64,000 nt of DNA from Planctomycetaceae bacterium (GTDB lineage Bacteria; Planctomycetota; UBA1135; GCA-002686595): NCBI GenBank assembly GCA_011525785.1, contig WYBT01000039.1, positions 203,656 to 267,655 on the forward strand, given 5' to 3'. Both the position numbers and the translations under genes were made by a program. This document shows, piece by piece, positions 1-9,300 of this stretch. Under the pieces are notes generated by a model, which worked only from the letters and a program-made list of their open reading frames with translations, ran no database searches and was not told where the DNA came from. How positions within the stretch are numbered: the stretch's first letter is position 1; every line of letters starts with the position of its first letter.

Positions 1-123
1 GGATCGCTCGGCACGCCCTTCTCGCTCGGCGACAAGGCCTTCGCGCAAGCCTGGTACCGCGACCCGCCGGCCCCGCGCACGACCAACCTCTCGAACGCGG
101 TCGAGCTGACGCACGTTCCCTGA
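1..123 (+). CDS. C-terminal end of a secreted protein with the shared Cys-rich terminal domain (partial)
   Basis: These are the last 40 codons of a gene that enters from the left edge, in frame 1 and ending with TGA at 121-123. The residues AQAWYRDP and TTNLSNAVELT match the end of the domain that also closes the proteins at 832-2553, 6383-10066 and 10348-11919 (AQYWSRD, AQFWGRDP, VQGWYRDP). I therefore infer a secreted or surface protein of the same group. The body of the protein lies outside the window and its function cannot be read. Confidence 0.75.
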   Translation, partial: GSLGTPFSLGDKAFAQAWYRDPPAPRTTNLSNAVELTHVP

Positions 124-169
124 AGCTCTCGAGCGGGCGGCGCCGTACAACCGCGAGCGCGCCGCCGAC

Positions 170-715
170 TCAGACCTCGAGCGCGGCGCGGAAGCCTCGC
201 GCCGCGTAATACGACTGCGCGCCGTTGTGATAGACGAACACTTGGTCGTAGCGCCGATCGCAGAACAGCGCGCCGCCGAGCTTGCGAATCTCCACCGGCG
301 TGCGGACCCAACTCGAGGTCTTCAAGTCGAACTCTCCGAAGCGCTGCAGCTCGCGATACTGCGCCTCGCTGAGCAACTCGACCCCCATCGCAGCCGCCAG
401 GTCGACCGCGCTGCTCGCCGGCTTGTGCTCCTTGCGCGCATCGAGCGCCGCGCGGTCGTAGCACAGACTGCGCCGCCCCGCCGGACTCTCCGCTGAGCAA
501 TCGAAGAAGCTCACCGCGCCCGACTTCAGCGCGGCCCCCACCACATCCGGCTCGCCGCCCGACTCCTCCATCGCGGCCAGCGCCTCGAGCGCCTTGGGCC
601 GCCGCTCGAGCCGCGCGAGGACCTGCGCCCACTCGAGCTCCGCGTGGCGCTCCATGTGCTCCTCGAAACGCTGCTGCAGCGTCTTCAACAGCTTGTCGTG
701 CGTGTGCTTGGCCAT
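170..715 (-). CDS. DUF4256 family protein
   Basis: This 181-residue soluble protein has no signal peptide or membrane segment. Its C-terminal part (FCDRRYDQVFVYHNGAQSYY, then AARGFR) and the WVRTP stretch match the uncharacterised DUF4256 family as I remember it; no biochemical role is established for that family. The N-terminus is a charged helix rich in Lys, Arg and Glu. The ATG at 713-715 starts only five bases from the edge of a 37-bp-arm palindrome (720-822), and no Shine-Dalgarno sequence is visible. The transcript leader would therefore be the palindrome hairpin followed by about five bases. It lies downstream of, and in the same orientation as, the FG-GAP gene whose stop is on the other side of the palindrome. 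Confidence 0.8.
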   Translation of the reverse strand: MAKHTHDKLLKTLQQRFEEHMERHAELEWAQVLARLERRPKALEALAAMEESGGEPDVVGAALKSGAVSFFDCSAESPAGRRSLCYDRAALDARKEHKPASSAVDLAAAMGVELLSEAQYRELQRFGEFDLKTSSWVRTPVEIRKLGGALFCDRRYDQVFVYHNGAQSYYAARGFRAALEV

Positions 716-719
716 TGGT

Positions 720-822
720 TGGTTGTACGGTGCCAGAGCAATCTGTCCCACGCCGCCGTTGCGTTCGGCTCGTCCGGTGCGTTGCGCGGCGTGGGACAGA
801 TTGCTCTGGCACCGTACAACCA
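720..822. repeat. 93-bp palindromic element, locus 1
   Basis: This is a perfect inverted repeat with 37-bp arms at 720-756 and 786-822 around a 29-nt loop. The core common to all loci runs from GTAC at 725 to GTAC at 817 and is 93 bp. Its arm begins GTACGGTGCCAGAGCAATCT and continues to CACGCCGC. The loop is in the opposite orientation to loci 2-4; its reverse complement aligns with theirs over all 29 positions. The element fills the gap between the FG-GAP stop (832) and the DUF4256 start (715). No T-tract follows the hairpin on either strand, so it is not a typical intrinsic terminator. Confidence 0.95.
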
Positions 823-831
823 GCGAGCGCG

Positions 832-2553
832 CTACGGCAGGATCGGGATGCGCACGCCGTTGGTCAGGCCGAAGTTGAAGGGCGGCGGGAAGGCGGAGTC
901 GCGGCTCCAGTACTGCGCGAAGAGCGTCGTGCCCGGCGTGAAGCCCTCGGCGGCCATTTGGGCGTGGCTGAAGTAGTAGCTGTAGACGCCGTCGCAGGGC
1001 AGGACGCTGCCCGTGTTGTCGATCGAGACCTGCACCGGCGTGCGGCGGATCGGGCCGCCGACGCACAGCGTGTCGCCGAAGAAGGGCGTCGAGGCGCTGG
1101 TGTGCGACCAGATCATGAGGCCGTTGACGTTCGGCAGCACGTTCGCGCCGACGATGAAGAGCTGGCCCACCGTGGCGCTCGCGCAGCCGCCGATGCCGAC
1201 GTAGGGCGTGCAGTTCTGCGAGTTGACCTTGGCGGTGCAGTAGTTGGTGGGGAACTCTGCGTTGCCCAGCGCGGTGCGCGCGCGGCCCGCGTCGACTCCG
1301 TACTGGTTGTAGGCAGTCGAGCCCGCGATCACGTCGTGGAAGCCATCGCCGTTGATGTCGCCGGCGTCCGCGATCGAGTCGCCGAAGGTCTCGCCTTGGT
1401 AGTAGCCCGTCATCGTCGTGAGCAGCGCGCCGTTGGCGCCGCTGTAGACGTGTGCGAGCCCCGTGTTCGCCCACCCGTTGTATTCGGCGAACGGACTGCC
1501 CACGAGCACGTCGCCGCGGCCGTCGCCGTCGAAGTCCTTCATCGCGCTCATCACCCAGCCGTAGATTTCGTTCTGCGCGCCGGCGAGCGTGAGCAGCACT
1601 GCGCCGTTCGTGCCGGAGAACACACGGATGCGGCCCGAGCCGACCACGCCGCCAATGCTCACGTACGGCTCGCCCAGAGCGACCTCCCACACGCCGTCGC
1701 CGTTCGTGTCGGGAACGGCTGCGACAGTGAAGCCGAGCCAGCCGGCGCTCGTGCCGCCGGCGTAGGTCGTGAGCACGGCGGAGCCGCTGGGGATTCCGGA
1801 GATGCGGTATGCGCGGCCCGAGTCGAAGATCCCGGCGGCATCCGCGTACGGCGCGCCGACGATCAGCTCGCCGCGGCCGTCGCCGTTGACGTCCTCTGAG
1901 CCGTCGATCGACCAGCCGAAGCGATCGCCCGCGGCCACGCCGTTGTGCTGGCGATACAGCGCGCGCGTCGCGCCCGAGTAGATGCGCACGGTTCCAGCGA
2001 GCGAGTTGCCGCTCACCGGCTCTCGCGGGGCCCCCACCGCGAAGTCCGTGATCCCATCGAGGTTCACATCCGGCAGCGCGGTGAGCGACCATCCGAAGTA
2101 GTGGTCCGCGCCGTTGCCGAAGAGCTTCGCGAGCTGTGAGCCCGTGGCGCCGTCGAACACGTACGCCGCGCCGCGATCGATACCCAGAAAGGCATCGTGC
2201 AACGGCGCGCCGACCAGCAGTTCGGGCCGGCCGTCGCCGTTCACGTCGCCGATCGACTCGAGCGCGTGGCCGAAGCGGTCGCCCGTCAGCTCACCCTTCA
2301 GCTCGCGGATCAGGCTCGCGTTCTGCCCCGAGTAGATGCGCACCACGCCCGAGTCGGACTGCAGCCCGGCCGCGCGCTCGGCGCCGATCGCGAAGTCGCC
2401 GAAGCCATCGCCGTCGACATCGCCCGCCGCCGCGACCGCCGAACCGAAGTTTTCGCCGGGAACGAGCGTGAAGAAGTCGTACAGGGGCGCCTGCGCCGCC
2501 GCGAAGCCGCCCGTGAACACCGCCGCCAATGCCGCTGCACTCGAACGAAACAT
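832..2553 (-). CDS. Secreted FG-GAP (integrin-alpha-like) propeller protein with Cys-rich C-terminal domain
   Basis: This 573-residue protein starts with a Sec signal peptide (MFRSSAAALAAVFTGG, cut near AAAQA). Seven FG-GAP repeats follow, recognisable by motifs such as GDVDGDGFGDFAIGA, GDVNGDGRPELLVGA and KDFDGDGRGDVLVGS. Seven is the number needed for a closed Ca-binding beta-propeller. The last 130 or so residues, from YCTAKVNSQNCTP, form the Cys-rich domain shared with neighbouring secreted proteins. I chose the ATG at 2553 because GGAGGAG lies eight bases upstream; a GTG at 2562 would overlap that ribosome site. It probably acts outside the cell or on its surface, perhaps in adhesion, but no ligand can be inferred. 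It lies 120 bp downstream of the kinase gene on the same strand. Confidence 0.9.
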   Translation of the reverse strand: MFRSSAAALAAVFTGGFAAAQAPLYDFFTLVPGENFGSAVAAAGDVDGDGFGDFAIGAERAAGLQSDSGVVRIYSGQNASLIRELKGELTGDRFGHALESIGDVNGDGRPELLVGAPLHDAFLGIDRGAAYVFDGATGSQLAKLFGNGADHYFGWSLTALPDVNLDGITDFAVGAPREPVSGNSLAGTVRIYSGATRALYRQHNGVAAGDRFGWSIDGSEDVNGDGRGELIVGAPYADAAGIFDSGRAYRISGIPSGSAVLTTYAGGTSAGWLGFTVAAVPDTNGDGVWEVALGEPYVSIGGVVGSGRIRVFSGTNGAVLLTLAGAQNEIYGWVMSAMKDFDGDGRGDVLVGSPFAEYNGWANTGLAHVYSGANGALLTTMTGYYQGETFGDSIADAGDINGDGFHDVIAGSTAYNQYGVDAGRARTALGNAEFPTNYCTAKVNSQNCTPYVGIGGCASATVGQLFIVGANVLPNVNGLMIWSHTSASTPFFGDTLCVGGPIRRTPVQVSIDNTGSVLPCDGVYSYYFSHAQMAAEGFTPGTTLFAQYWSRDSAFPPPFNFGLTNGVRIPILP

Positions 2554-2673
2554 GAGATCCACTCCTCCGACGCTGCGTGCACGCGTCGCGCTGCTCCCTG
2601 CAGCGTCCAGACCGCCGTGCGACGCAGGTTCAATCCGCGGCCGGCGCGGACCGTTACAGCAGGAAGTGGCGAC

Positions 2674-5430
2674 TCACTTGCCGAGCAGCTTGCGCCAGCG
2701 CTCGAGATCCTGCGGCCGTCCTGCGCCCTCCGCCGCGCCCTCGAGCATTTCGAGCGCTTCCTTCGCGCGCTTGCGCGGGCCGGGTCCGTCGTACTTGGAG
2801 AGGATCTCGTACGCCGACGCGATCTGGTCGTAGCCCTCGGTCAGTCGTCCGGGCTGTTGGCCGATGGCCTGGCCGATGAGCAAGCGCGCGAAGCCGACCA
2901 GCGCGTCGTCGGGCGGCAGCGCGTCGGCGGCGAGCTCGAGCGTCTCGCGCAGGCTGGCTTCGGACTCGGGGAAGCGCCGCAAGTACAAGAGCCCGCCGCC
3001 GACGCCCAAACGGGCCTGGAAGGCGTACGGATCGGTGCGCCGGCCGAGCTCTTCGAAGCGCTCGACGCACACGCGCCAGTTCTCGACCGACTCCTCGTAG
3101 CGCCACAGGCCGTCGAGCGCGCCGCCGAGCACTCCGCGAATCGCGGTCTCGAGCTCCGCGTCGCGCGCGTGGTGCGTCTCGAGCAACTCCAACGCACGGC
3201 GCGCCGAGGCCAACGCCTCTTCGTAGCGCCGCGCTCCGAGCAGCACGGAGCCGAGTTCACGGTGCGCCTGCGCGACGTTGCGGTGGTGCTCGCCGAAGAG
3301 CGCCTCCGTGCGCGCCACGACTTCGCGCTGCAGCTCGATGCTCTCGGCCTTCTTGCCGGCGGCGTTGAGCACGCTGCCCAGGCGCATCGCGAACAGCGGC
3401 AACATCGAGTGTCCGGCGGGCAGCAGGCGCTGAGCCCGCTCGTACGCCTCGCGCGCCAGGCTCTCGGCGACGTCCGTGCGCCGTTGCAGCGCGTGACCCA
3501 GCGCTGCGTCGGTCATCAACAGAAGCGTGGCGAGCGCATCGTCGCCCAGCGAGCGACGCGCGACGACCAGCGCCTCTTCGAAGGCCGCGATCGACTCCTC
3601 GACCAGACCTTGCTTCTCCATCGCCATCGCGCGCATCTGCAGCGCCGCAACGCCGTCCTCGGGCAGCACGCCATCGCTATCCGTGAGCAGGCCGCGCGCG
3701 GCGTCGACCAGCGCTCCGGCCTCGGCCATGCGGCCGCGCTCGTAGTAGCGGCGCGCGAGGTAGAACTGCGTGGCGGAGATCTCGCTGGGCGTGTAGCCGC
3801 CTTCGCGCTGCATCGTGGCGAGCGAAGACTCGGCCAGCTCGATGCCTTGCTCGGCGAGGCCGAGATTGCCGTAGGCCTCGATCAGGAAGCCCTGGAGCTG
3901 GACGCGCAGGCGCGAGTCGTCCGCGAACTCGCTCTCGAGGTTCGAACGGCGGCGCTCGAGCAGCTCGAACAGCGTCACGTTGCGGCCGTCTTCGTCGGGC
4001 GAGACCGCGCCGAGCATGCTGGCGAGCGAATCGATCACGGCCTGGCGGCGGCGCGACTCGACGCGCGCCGACTCGGCTTCGCGCGCGGCCTGCTCGCTGG
4101 CGAGTGAAGCGCGCTCACGTTGCTCCTCGGCCTCGCGCGCGGCTGCGCGAGCCGCCGCCGCATCGCGTTCGGAGGCTTCGCTCGCGCGCAGCGCGATGAG
4201 CCGCTGCTCGTCGGCCTCGCGCGTCTTGACGAGCGAGATCGCAAGCGCCGTCACGAGGCTCAAAAGCACGACCGCGGCCGCAGAAAACGCGATGCGATTG
4301 CGCGCCACGAGCTTGGACAAGCGGTAGAGCGCGCTGGGCGGCGCAGCGAGCACCGGTTCGCCGTCGAGCCAACGCCGCAGATCGCGCGCGAGCTCGTCGG
4401 CGGTGGCGTAGCGCCGCTCGCGGTCCTTCTCGAGGCACTTGGCGACGATCCAGCCCAGCTCGGGCGCGAGCTCGGGTGCGACCGTGCTCAAGGCGGGCGC
4501 GGGCTGCTCGCACACTTCGCGCACGAAGCTCACGAGCGCGCGCTCGCCGGCCACGAACGGCGGCCGGCCGCCGAGCAGCTCGAACAGCGTCGCTCCGATC
4601 GAGTAGACGTCCGAGCGCACGTCGACGTCGCGCCAGTCGCCCTGGAGCTGCTCGGGGCTCGCGTACGCGATGGTGCCGAGCGCTTCACCGCCCGTCGCGC
4701 CGATGCTGCGCGCCAGGTCCGCGCCCACGATGCGCGCCACGCCGAAGTCGATCACCTTGAGCGCGCCGCGCTCGTCGACCAGCACGTTCCCGGGCTTGAT
4801 GTCGCGGTGGATCACGCCCTTGCCGTGCGCGTGCTGCACGGCTTCACACAGGCTGATCGCGAGCTCGACGCGCGCGCGCAACGCGAGCGCCGCTCCGCGC
4901 GCGTAGCTCACCAGATCGAGCGCGCCCTCGACGTACTCCATCGCGAAGTACGGCGTCGCGTCGGCGCCCTCGCCGTGGACGCCGAATTCGTAGACCGTCG
5001 CAATGGCCGAATGCCGCAGGCGACCGAGGATCTCGGCCTCGGCCTCGAAACGGCGTTGATCGGCCGCTGAGCCCAGGCCCGCGCGCATCAATTTGAGCGC
5101 GACGCGCCGCGAGGGGCGCTCCTGGTGAGCGAGGTAGACCGCCCCCATGCCGCCGCTGCCGAGCAGGCGCTCGATGCGGTAGGCGCCGATGCGGCCGGAC
5201 TGCGTTGCTCCCGGTGCGCGGCCCCCCAGCGAGCCGGCAAAGCGCGTTTCACCCGGCGGCGCGAGGAAATTCGAATCGTCGGTCCAGTTCTCGAGCAGCC
5301 GGCGCACTTCGCGTGCGACCAGCGGCGCGTCGGTCGCCTCGCGCTCGAGGAACGCCTCGCGCAGCCTGGGGTCGAGCTCGACGGCTCGCTCGAACAGCTC
5401 GCGGACGCGGGGCCAGTGCTCGGCGCTCAT
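2674..5430 (-). CDS. Membrane Ser/Thr protein kinase with C-terminal TPR region
   Basis: This is a 918-residue PknB-type receptor-like kinase. The N-terminal 75 residues resemble the helical lead common in planctomycete kinases. The kinase domain (about 83-350) has a glycine loop LGSGGMGAVY, the VAIK-like lysine in VALKLM, HRDIKPGNVL, a DFG (VIDFGVAR) and SPEQ. A hydrophobic span near 380-400 (FSAAAVVLLSLVTALAISLV) anchors it. A charged coiled coil follows, and then about 400 residues of TPR-like helices on the far side, likely a sensory or scaffold part. It starts at ATG 5430, 55 bp after the ECF sigma gene on the same strand, so the two are probably co-transcribed. That pairing suggests the kinase modulates sigma activity by phosphorylation, as known for some planctomycete ECF groups (inference). 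Confidence 0.92.
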   Translation of the reverse strand: MSAEHWPRVRELFERAVELDPRLREAFLEREATDAPLVAREVRRLLENWTDDSNFLAPPGETRFAGSLGGRAPGATQSGRIGAYRIERLLGSGGMGAVYLAHQERPSRRVALKLMRAGLGSAADQRRFEAEAEILGRLRHSAIATVYEFGVHGEGADATPYFAMEYVEGALDLVSYARGAALALRARVELAISLCEAVQHAHGKGVIHRDIKPGNVLVDERGALKVIDFGVARIVGADLARSIGATGGEALGTIAYASPEQLQGDWRDVDVRSDVYSIGATLFELLGGRPPFVAGERALVSFVREVCEQPAPALSTVAPELAPELGWIVAKCLEKDRERRYATADELARDLRRWLDGEPVLAAPPSALYRLSKLVARNRIAFSAAAVVLLSLVTALAISLVKTREADEQRLIALRASEASERDAAAARAAAREAEEQRERASLASEQAAREAESARVESRRRQAVIDSLASMLGAVSPDEDGRNVTLFELLERRRSNLESEFADDSRLRVQLQGFLIEAYGNLGLAEQGIELAESSLATMQREGGYTPSEISATQFYLARRYYERGRMAEAGALVDAARGLLTDSDGVLPEDGVAALQMRAMAMEKQGLVEESIAAFEEALVVARRSLGDDALATLLLMTDAALGHALQRRTDVAESLAREAYERAQRLLPAGHSMLPLFAMRLGSVLNAAGKKAESIELQREVVARTEALFGEHHRNVAQAHRELGSVLLGARRYEEALASARRALELLETHHARDAELETAIRGVLGGALDGLWRYEESVENWRVCVERFEELGRRTDPYAFQARLGVGGGLLYLRRFPESEASLRETLELAADALPPDDALVGFARLLIGQAIGQQPGRLTEGYDQIASAYEILSKYDGPGPRKRAKEALEMLEGAAEGAGRPQDLERWRKLLGK

Positions 5431-5485
5431 GGTTGGTTCAAGGCGCAGGTCGCGGTCTTCGACCGACAGCTCGCGTGCCCGCTTT

Positions 5486-6064
5486 TCACGAATCGGGGGC
5501 GGCGGCTTCGCCCAGCTCGGCGCGCAGCCAGGCCTGGGCCGTCTTCCAGCCGCGCTCGACGGTGCGCGTGGACACGTTCAGGGCGCGCGCGATGTCGTCG
5601 TTCGACGCGCCGAAGAAAAAGCGCAGCTCGACGATGCGCACGAGCTGCGGATCGACCTGCCCCAGGCGCGCGAGGGCCTCGTCCAGCTCCACCATCGGCG
5701 GGCCGGACTCCTCGTAGAGCTCGAGCAGCGCCTCGAAGGGCAGGCGCTCGGCCGCTCCGCTGCGCTTGCGGGCATCGCGCCGACGCGCGTGGTCGACCAG
5801 CACGCGGCGCATCGCGCGCGCGGCGATGCCGATGAACTGCTCGCGGTTCTGCCACTCCGGAGTTTCGTCGTGCGCGAGCCGGATCCAGGCCTCGTGGACG
5901 AGCGCGGTGGCCTGCAGCGTGTGGTGCGTCTTCTCGCGCGCCATGTAGCGCCGGGCGAGCTCATACAGCTCGTCGTAGACCAGCGGGAGCAACTCCTCGC
6001 CGGCCGAGTCGTCGCCGTTCGCGAGTCGGCGCAGCAGTTCGACGATGTCGGGTTCTTGGGCCAC
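5486..6064 (-). CDS. ECF-family RNA polymerase sigma factor
   Basis: This 192-residue protein has a sigma region 2 (LYELARRYMAREK, ATALVHEAWIRL, REQFIGIAARAMRRVLVDHA) and a region 4 helix-turn-helix (NDDIARALNVSTRTVERGWK). This is the planctomycete/acidobacterial ECF type (Pfam Sigma70_ECF) that usually sits beside a Ser/Thr kinase. The downstream gene is exactly such a kinase. No anti-sigma factor is visible nearby, which fits control by phosphorylation. The likely start is GTG at 6064. Only six bases separate it from the hairpin of the palindromic element at 6071-6244, and no Shine-Dalgarno sequence is present. Element insertion may have replaced the native leader, so promoter and translation of this regulator could depend on it. 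Confidence 0.9.
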   Translation of the reverse strand: MAQEPDIVELLRRLANGDDSAGEELLPLVYDELYELARRYMAREKTHHTLQATALVHEAWIRLAHDETPEWQNREQFIGIAARAMRRVLVDHARRRDARKRSGAAERLPFEALLELYEESGPPMVELDEALARLGQVDPQLVRIVELRFFFGASNDDIARALNVSTRTVERGWKTAQAWLRAELGEAAAPDS

Positions 6065-6070
6065 GGCGTT

Positions 6071-6244
6071 GAACGTACGGTGCCAGAGCAATCTGTCCCA
6101 CGCCGCGTGACGCCACGGGCAACCCGAACGCGACGGCGGCGCGGGACAGATTGCTCTGGCACCGTACGTTCCACGCCGCGTGACGCCACGGGCAACCTGA
6201 ACGCAACGGCGGCGTGGGACAGATTGCTCTGGCACCGTACGTTC
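6071..6244. repeat. 93-bp palindromic element, locus 2, with internal tandem duplication
   Basis: The first unit is an inverted repeat with arms 6071-6106 and 6136-6171 (36 bp, one mismatch) and a 29-nt loop. Its GTAC-to-GTAC core is 6075-6167, exactly 93 bp as at the other loci. The inner end of the left arm, the loop and the right arm are then repeated with a 73-bp period, giving a second right arm at 6209-6244. The two repeat copies differ at only a few bases. The outer four bases are GAAC/GTTC here, not the GGTT/AACC seen at the other loci. The array lies between the divergent ECF sigma gene and the protease gene. Confidence 0.93.
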
Positions 6245-6382
6245 AACCAGATCGGCGCGAGGAATTTTGCAGGTGGATGTCGGGCCGAGGCCGGGAACTG
6301 CGCCTCTGGTTGGCCCCTCGAGCGGCCGCGGCCTTTCGCCGCGGGTCGTTCGACGGTGAACCTCGAACCATTCCTCGTTCCC

Positions 6383-9300
6383 ATGAAACGTCTCCACCGT
6401 CCCTCGCTGCGCTGGCTGCCCGTGGCCGCCACGCTTTCCCTGCCTGCAATCTCACAACTCGCGCAGAGCACGCCGCAGCTGCGCACCGACCTGCTCGAGG
6501 CCACCGACGCCGGCGCAGGCTCGTCGGCCCCCGCGCGACTCGACGACGCGGTCCCGCTGCCCAACCCCGCGCGCTGGGAGTCCCGTGACGACGGCGACAT
6601 CCTGCTCGAGCCCGCCAGCGGCGACCCGTACTTCCTCGCCTTCGCAGGCGGCGCCTACTACCCGCCGGAGGGCGAGCGCGTCGACCCGCTGCTGCTCGCG
6701 CAGATCCAGTCGCAGCCGCTCGACGGCCGCGCGGACGGGCGCTGCTTCGCGTTCGCGATGTTCTCCAAGCGCATCACGCCGGAGCGCATCGCGCAGCTCG
6801 AGGAGCTCGGCGCAACCGTGCTCGGCTTCCACCCCCACTACACGCTCAAGCTCGCCTTCCCGGTGGCCGCGCTCGACTCGCTCGCCTCGCTCGACTTCGT
6901 GCGCTGGCTGGGCGTTCCGCGCGCGCAACAAAAGCTCCACCCGCGCCTGGTGCACGAACTCGCGCAGTCGCCCGCGAACAAGCCGGTGGACCTGTACGTG
7001 AACGTGTACGAGTCCGACCTCGGCCCCGCGGCGACCTTCAAGCCGGTCGGAACCGTGCAAGAAGCCGCGCCGGGCGGCATCGTCACCGAAGGTGGTTCGG
7101 CAGCGCTCGCGAGCGTGTGCATGTCGAACGGCTGGCAGCAACGCGCGCTCGAAGCGAGCGGCGTCGAGGTGCTCGAGTACATCGAACGCATCCGCGCCTT
7201 CCGTTGCCGCGTCGCGCCGGCGGGCATCGAGCCGCTGGTCGAGCTCGACTTCGTGCAGTTCGTCGAAGCCGACCTGCCCGCGCAGCTCGAGGACCACGAG
7301 TCGTCGCCGCTCACGCTGGTCGACGCCTCGCGCGACCCGCTCAACGGCGCCAACTCCCTCACGATCACGGCCGGCGTGATCGACTCCGGCTTCGACACGG
7401 CCCACCAAGGACTGGATCACACCTTCAGCGTGGGTTGGAACTACACCACCAGCGGCACGGCGTTCACGGACCTGTGCGAGCACGGCTCGCACGTCGCGGG
7501 CATCTTCTTCGGCCAGCCGCCGGCCGCTTCGGCGCCGTTCACAGGCGTCGCACCGGGCCTGGGCTCGCTCAACACGCTGCGCATCCGCAACGTCAAGAAC
7601 TTCGACGGAGCGTGCGCGGGCTCGGGCACGTCGCTCTCGACCCTGTTCTCGAACATGCGCGGCGACTACACCGACGGCTCGGGCAACGTCTCGCCCAAGC
7701 CGCACGTCGTGAGCAACTCCTACGGCTCGGCCCCGGCCGCCGGCGTGCCCTGGATCGGCTCCGAGGCCAGTCCGCGCACGATCGACGCGGAAGTGTGGGA
7801 CGAGGAGCAGCTCTACGTCTTCGGCGTGGGCAACTACGGCGTCAGCGTCGGCGCGAACTCGATCGGCAGCAACGCGGCTGCGAAGAACGCGCTGTCGGTG
7901 GGCAGCGTGCTCGACTACGAAGACGCGGCCGCGGGGGATCCGGGCGTGAAGTGGACCACCTCCAGCACCGGCCCGTTGGGCGACGGGCGCTGGAAGCCGA
8001 ACGTGGTGGCGCCCGGCCGCATGATCACGTCCGTCGACGCCAACTCGGGTTCGGGCTACCGCAACGACTCCGGCACGAGCATGGCGACGCCGCACGTCTC
8101 TGGCCTCGCTGCTCAGCTCGTCGATCACTTGAGCTACCTGCGCTACAAGCCGCAACGACTCGCTGCGCTGATCATGGCCACGTCGATCCCCTTCGCCGAT
8201 GAGAACCTCACGACGCAAGCCGGCATCTCCGCCACGCACCTCAACTCCTACGGCGCAGGCCGCATCAACGCGCTGAACGCCCACTGGAATCTCGTCGGCG
8301 CGACCGATCGTGTCACTTGGGGCGGTTCGCTGAACCCGGGGATCTACGGCTACTCGGACTTCACCGTCGATCCGGGCTGCGTCGAGTTGCTCGTGCTCGT
8401 CACGTACCACGAGGACCAGTGCTCCGCCGGCGCCGCGCAAGCGCTCGTCAACGACTTCGACCTGTACCTCGACAGCCCGCAGAACGGCATCGACCCGGCC
8501 GGCAACACCGGCGAGTTCACCGCGCAGCAGTCGAGCATCGACAACACCGAGCTGCGCACGTTCGTCAACCCACAGACGGGTACGTGGCGCTGGAAGCTGT
8601 ATCCCGACAGCGCGACGGGCCTGATCCGCTACAGCGTCGTCGTGCAGCAGATCTTCGACGACACGACTCCGGATGGAACGCTCGACGTCGTCGCCGACGA
8701 CACGTTCGTCAAGCCCAACGACAACGTGACGATCACGGCCACGGTCACCAACCCGCAGTACTTCGCCACGGCCGTGTTCCTCGACAGCACCTCGAGCGGC
8801 GACTCGCTGCAGGCCGCGACGACGACGCTCTACGACGGCATCGTGTGCGACCTGACCGACAACCAAACCAACGGTCGCGACATCACGCTGGGCTCGTTCG
8901 CAGCGAGCGATCAGCGCAGCGCCGAATGGGTCACGCGCTGGAGCACCGAAGGCGTGAAGACCTGGTCGGTCGAAGCGCGCTCGGACACCTGGGTCGACGA
9001 GTCGGACTCGGTGCAGATCACGGTCGACGGCACGGCGCCGGGCAACGTGACCAACCTGCAGTCGACGACCCACACCGTCGGCCAGTGGAGCAACGCCTCG
9101 CTCGTGACGCTCAACTGGACCGCCGCGAGCGACAACCTCTCGGGCATCGACGGCTACAGCCGCACCTGGACGCTGGGCGCGGTCACGCCTCCCGACCAGA
9201 CCAAGGACATCGAGCAGGTCACCGCGCTGAACTCGAACCTCAGCGACGGCGAGTGGTACTTCTCGATCAAGGCGGTCGACAACTGCGGCAACTGGTTCGC

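Noticed and set aside
720..822. Palindromic element as an intrinsic terminator of the FG-GAP gene
   Set aside because: There is no T-tract, and the same element occurs between divergent genes where no terminator is needed. Conserved loop and exact length point to a dispersed element.
2554..2562. GTG at 2562 as the start of the FG-GAP gene
   Set aside because: It overlaps the GGAGGAG ribosome site; ATG 2553 has correct spacing and begins the signal peptide.
2197..4107. A 636-residue frame antisense to the first kinase
   Set aside because: Composition typical of antisense GC-rich frames; no motifs.
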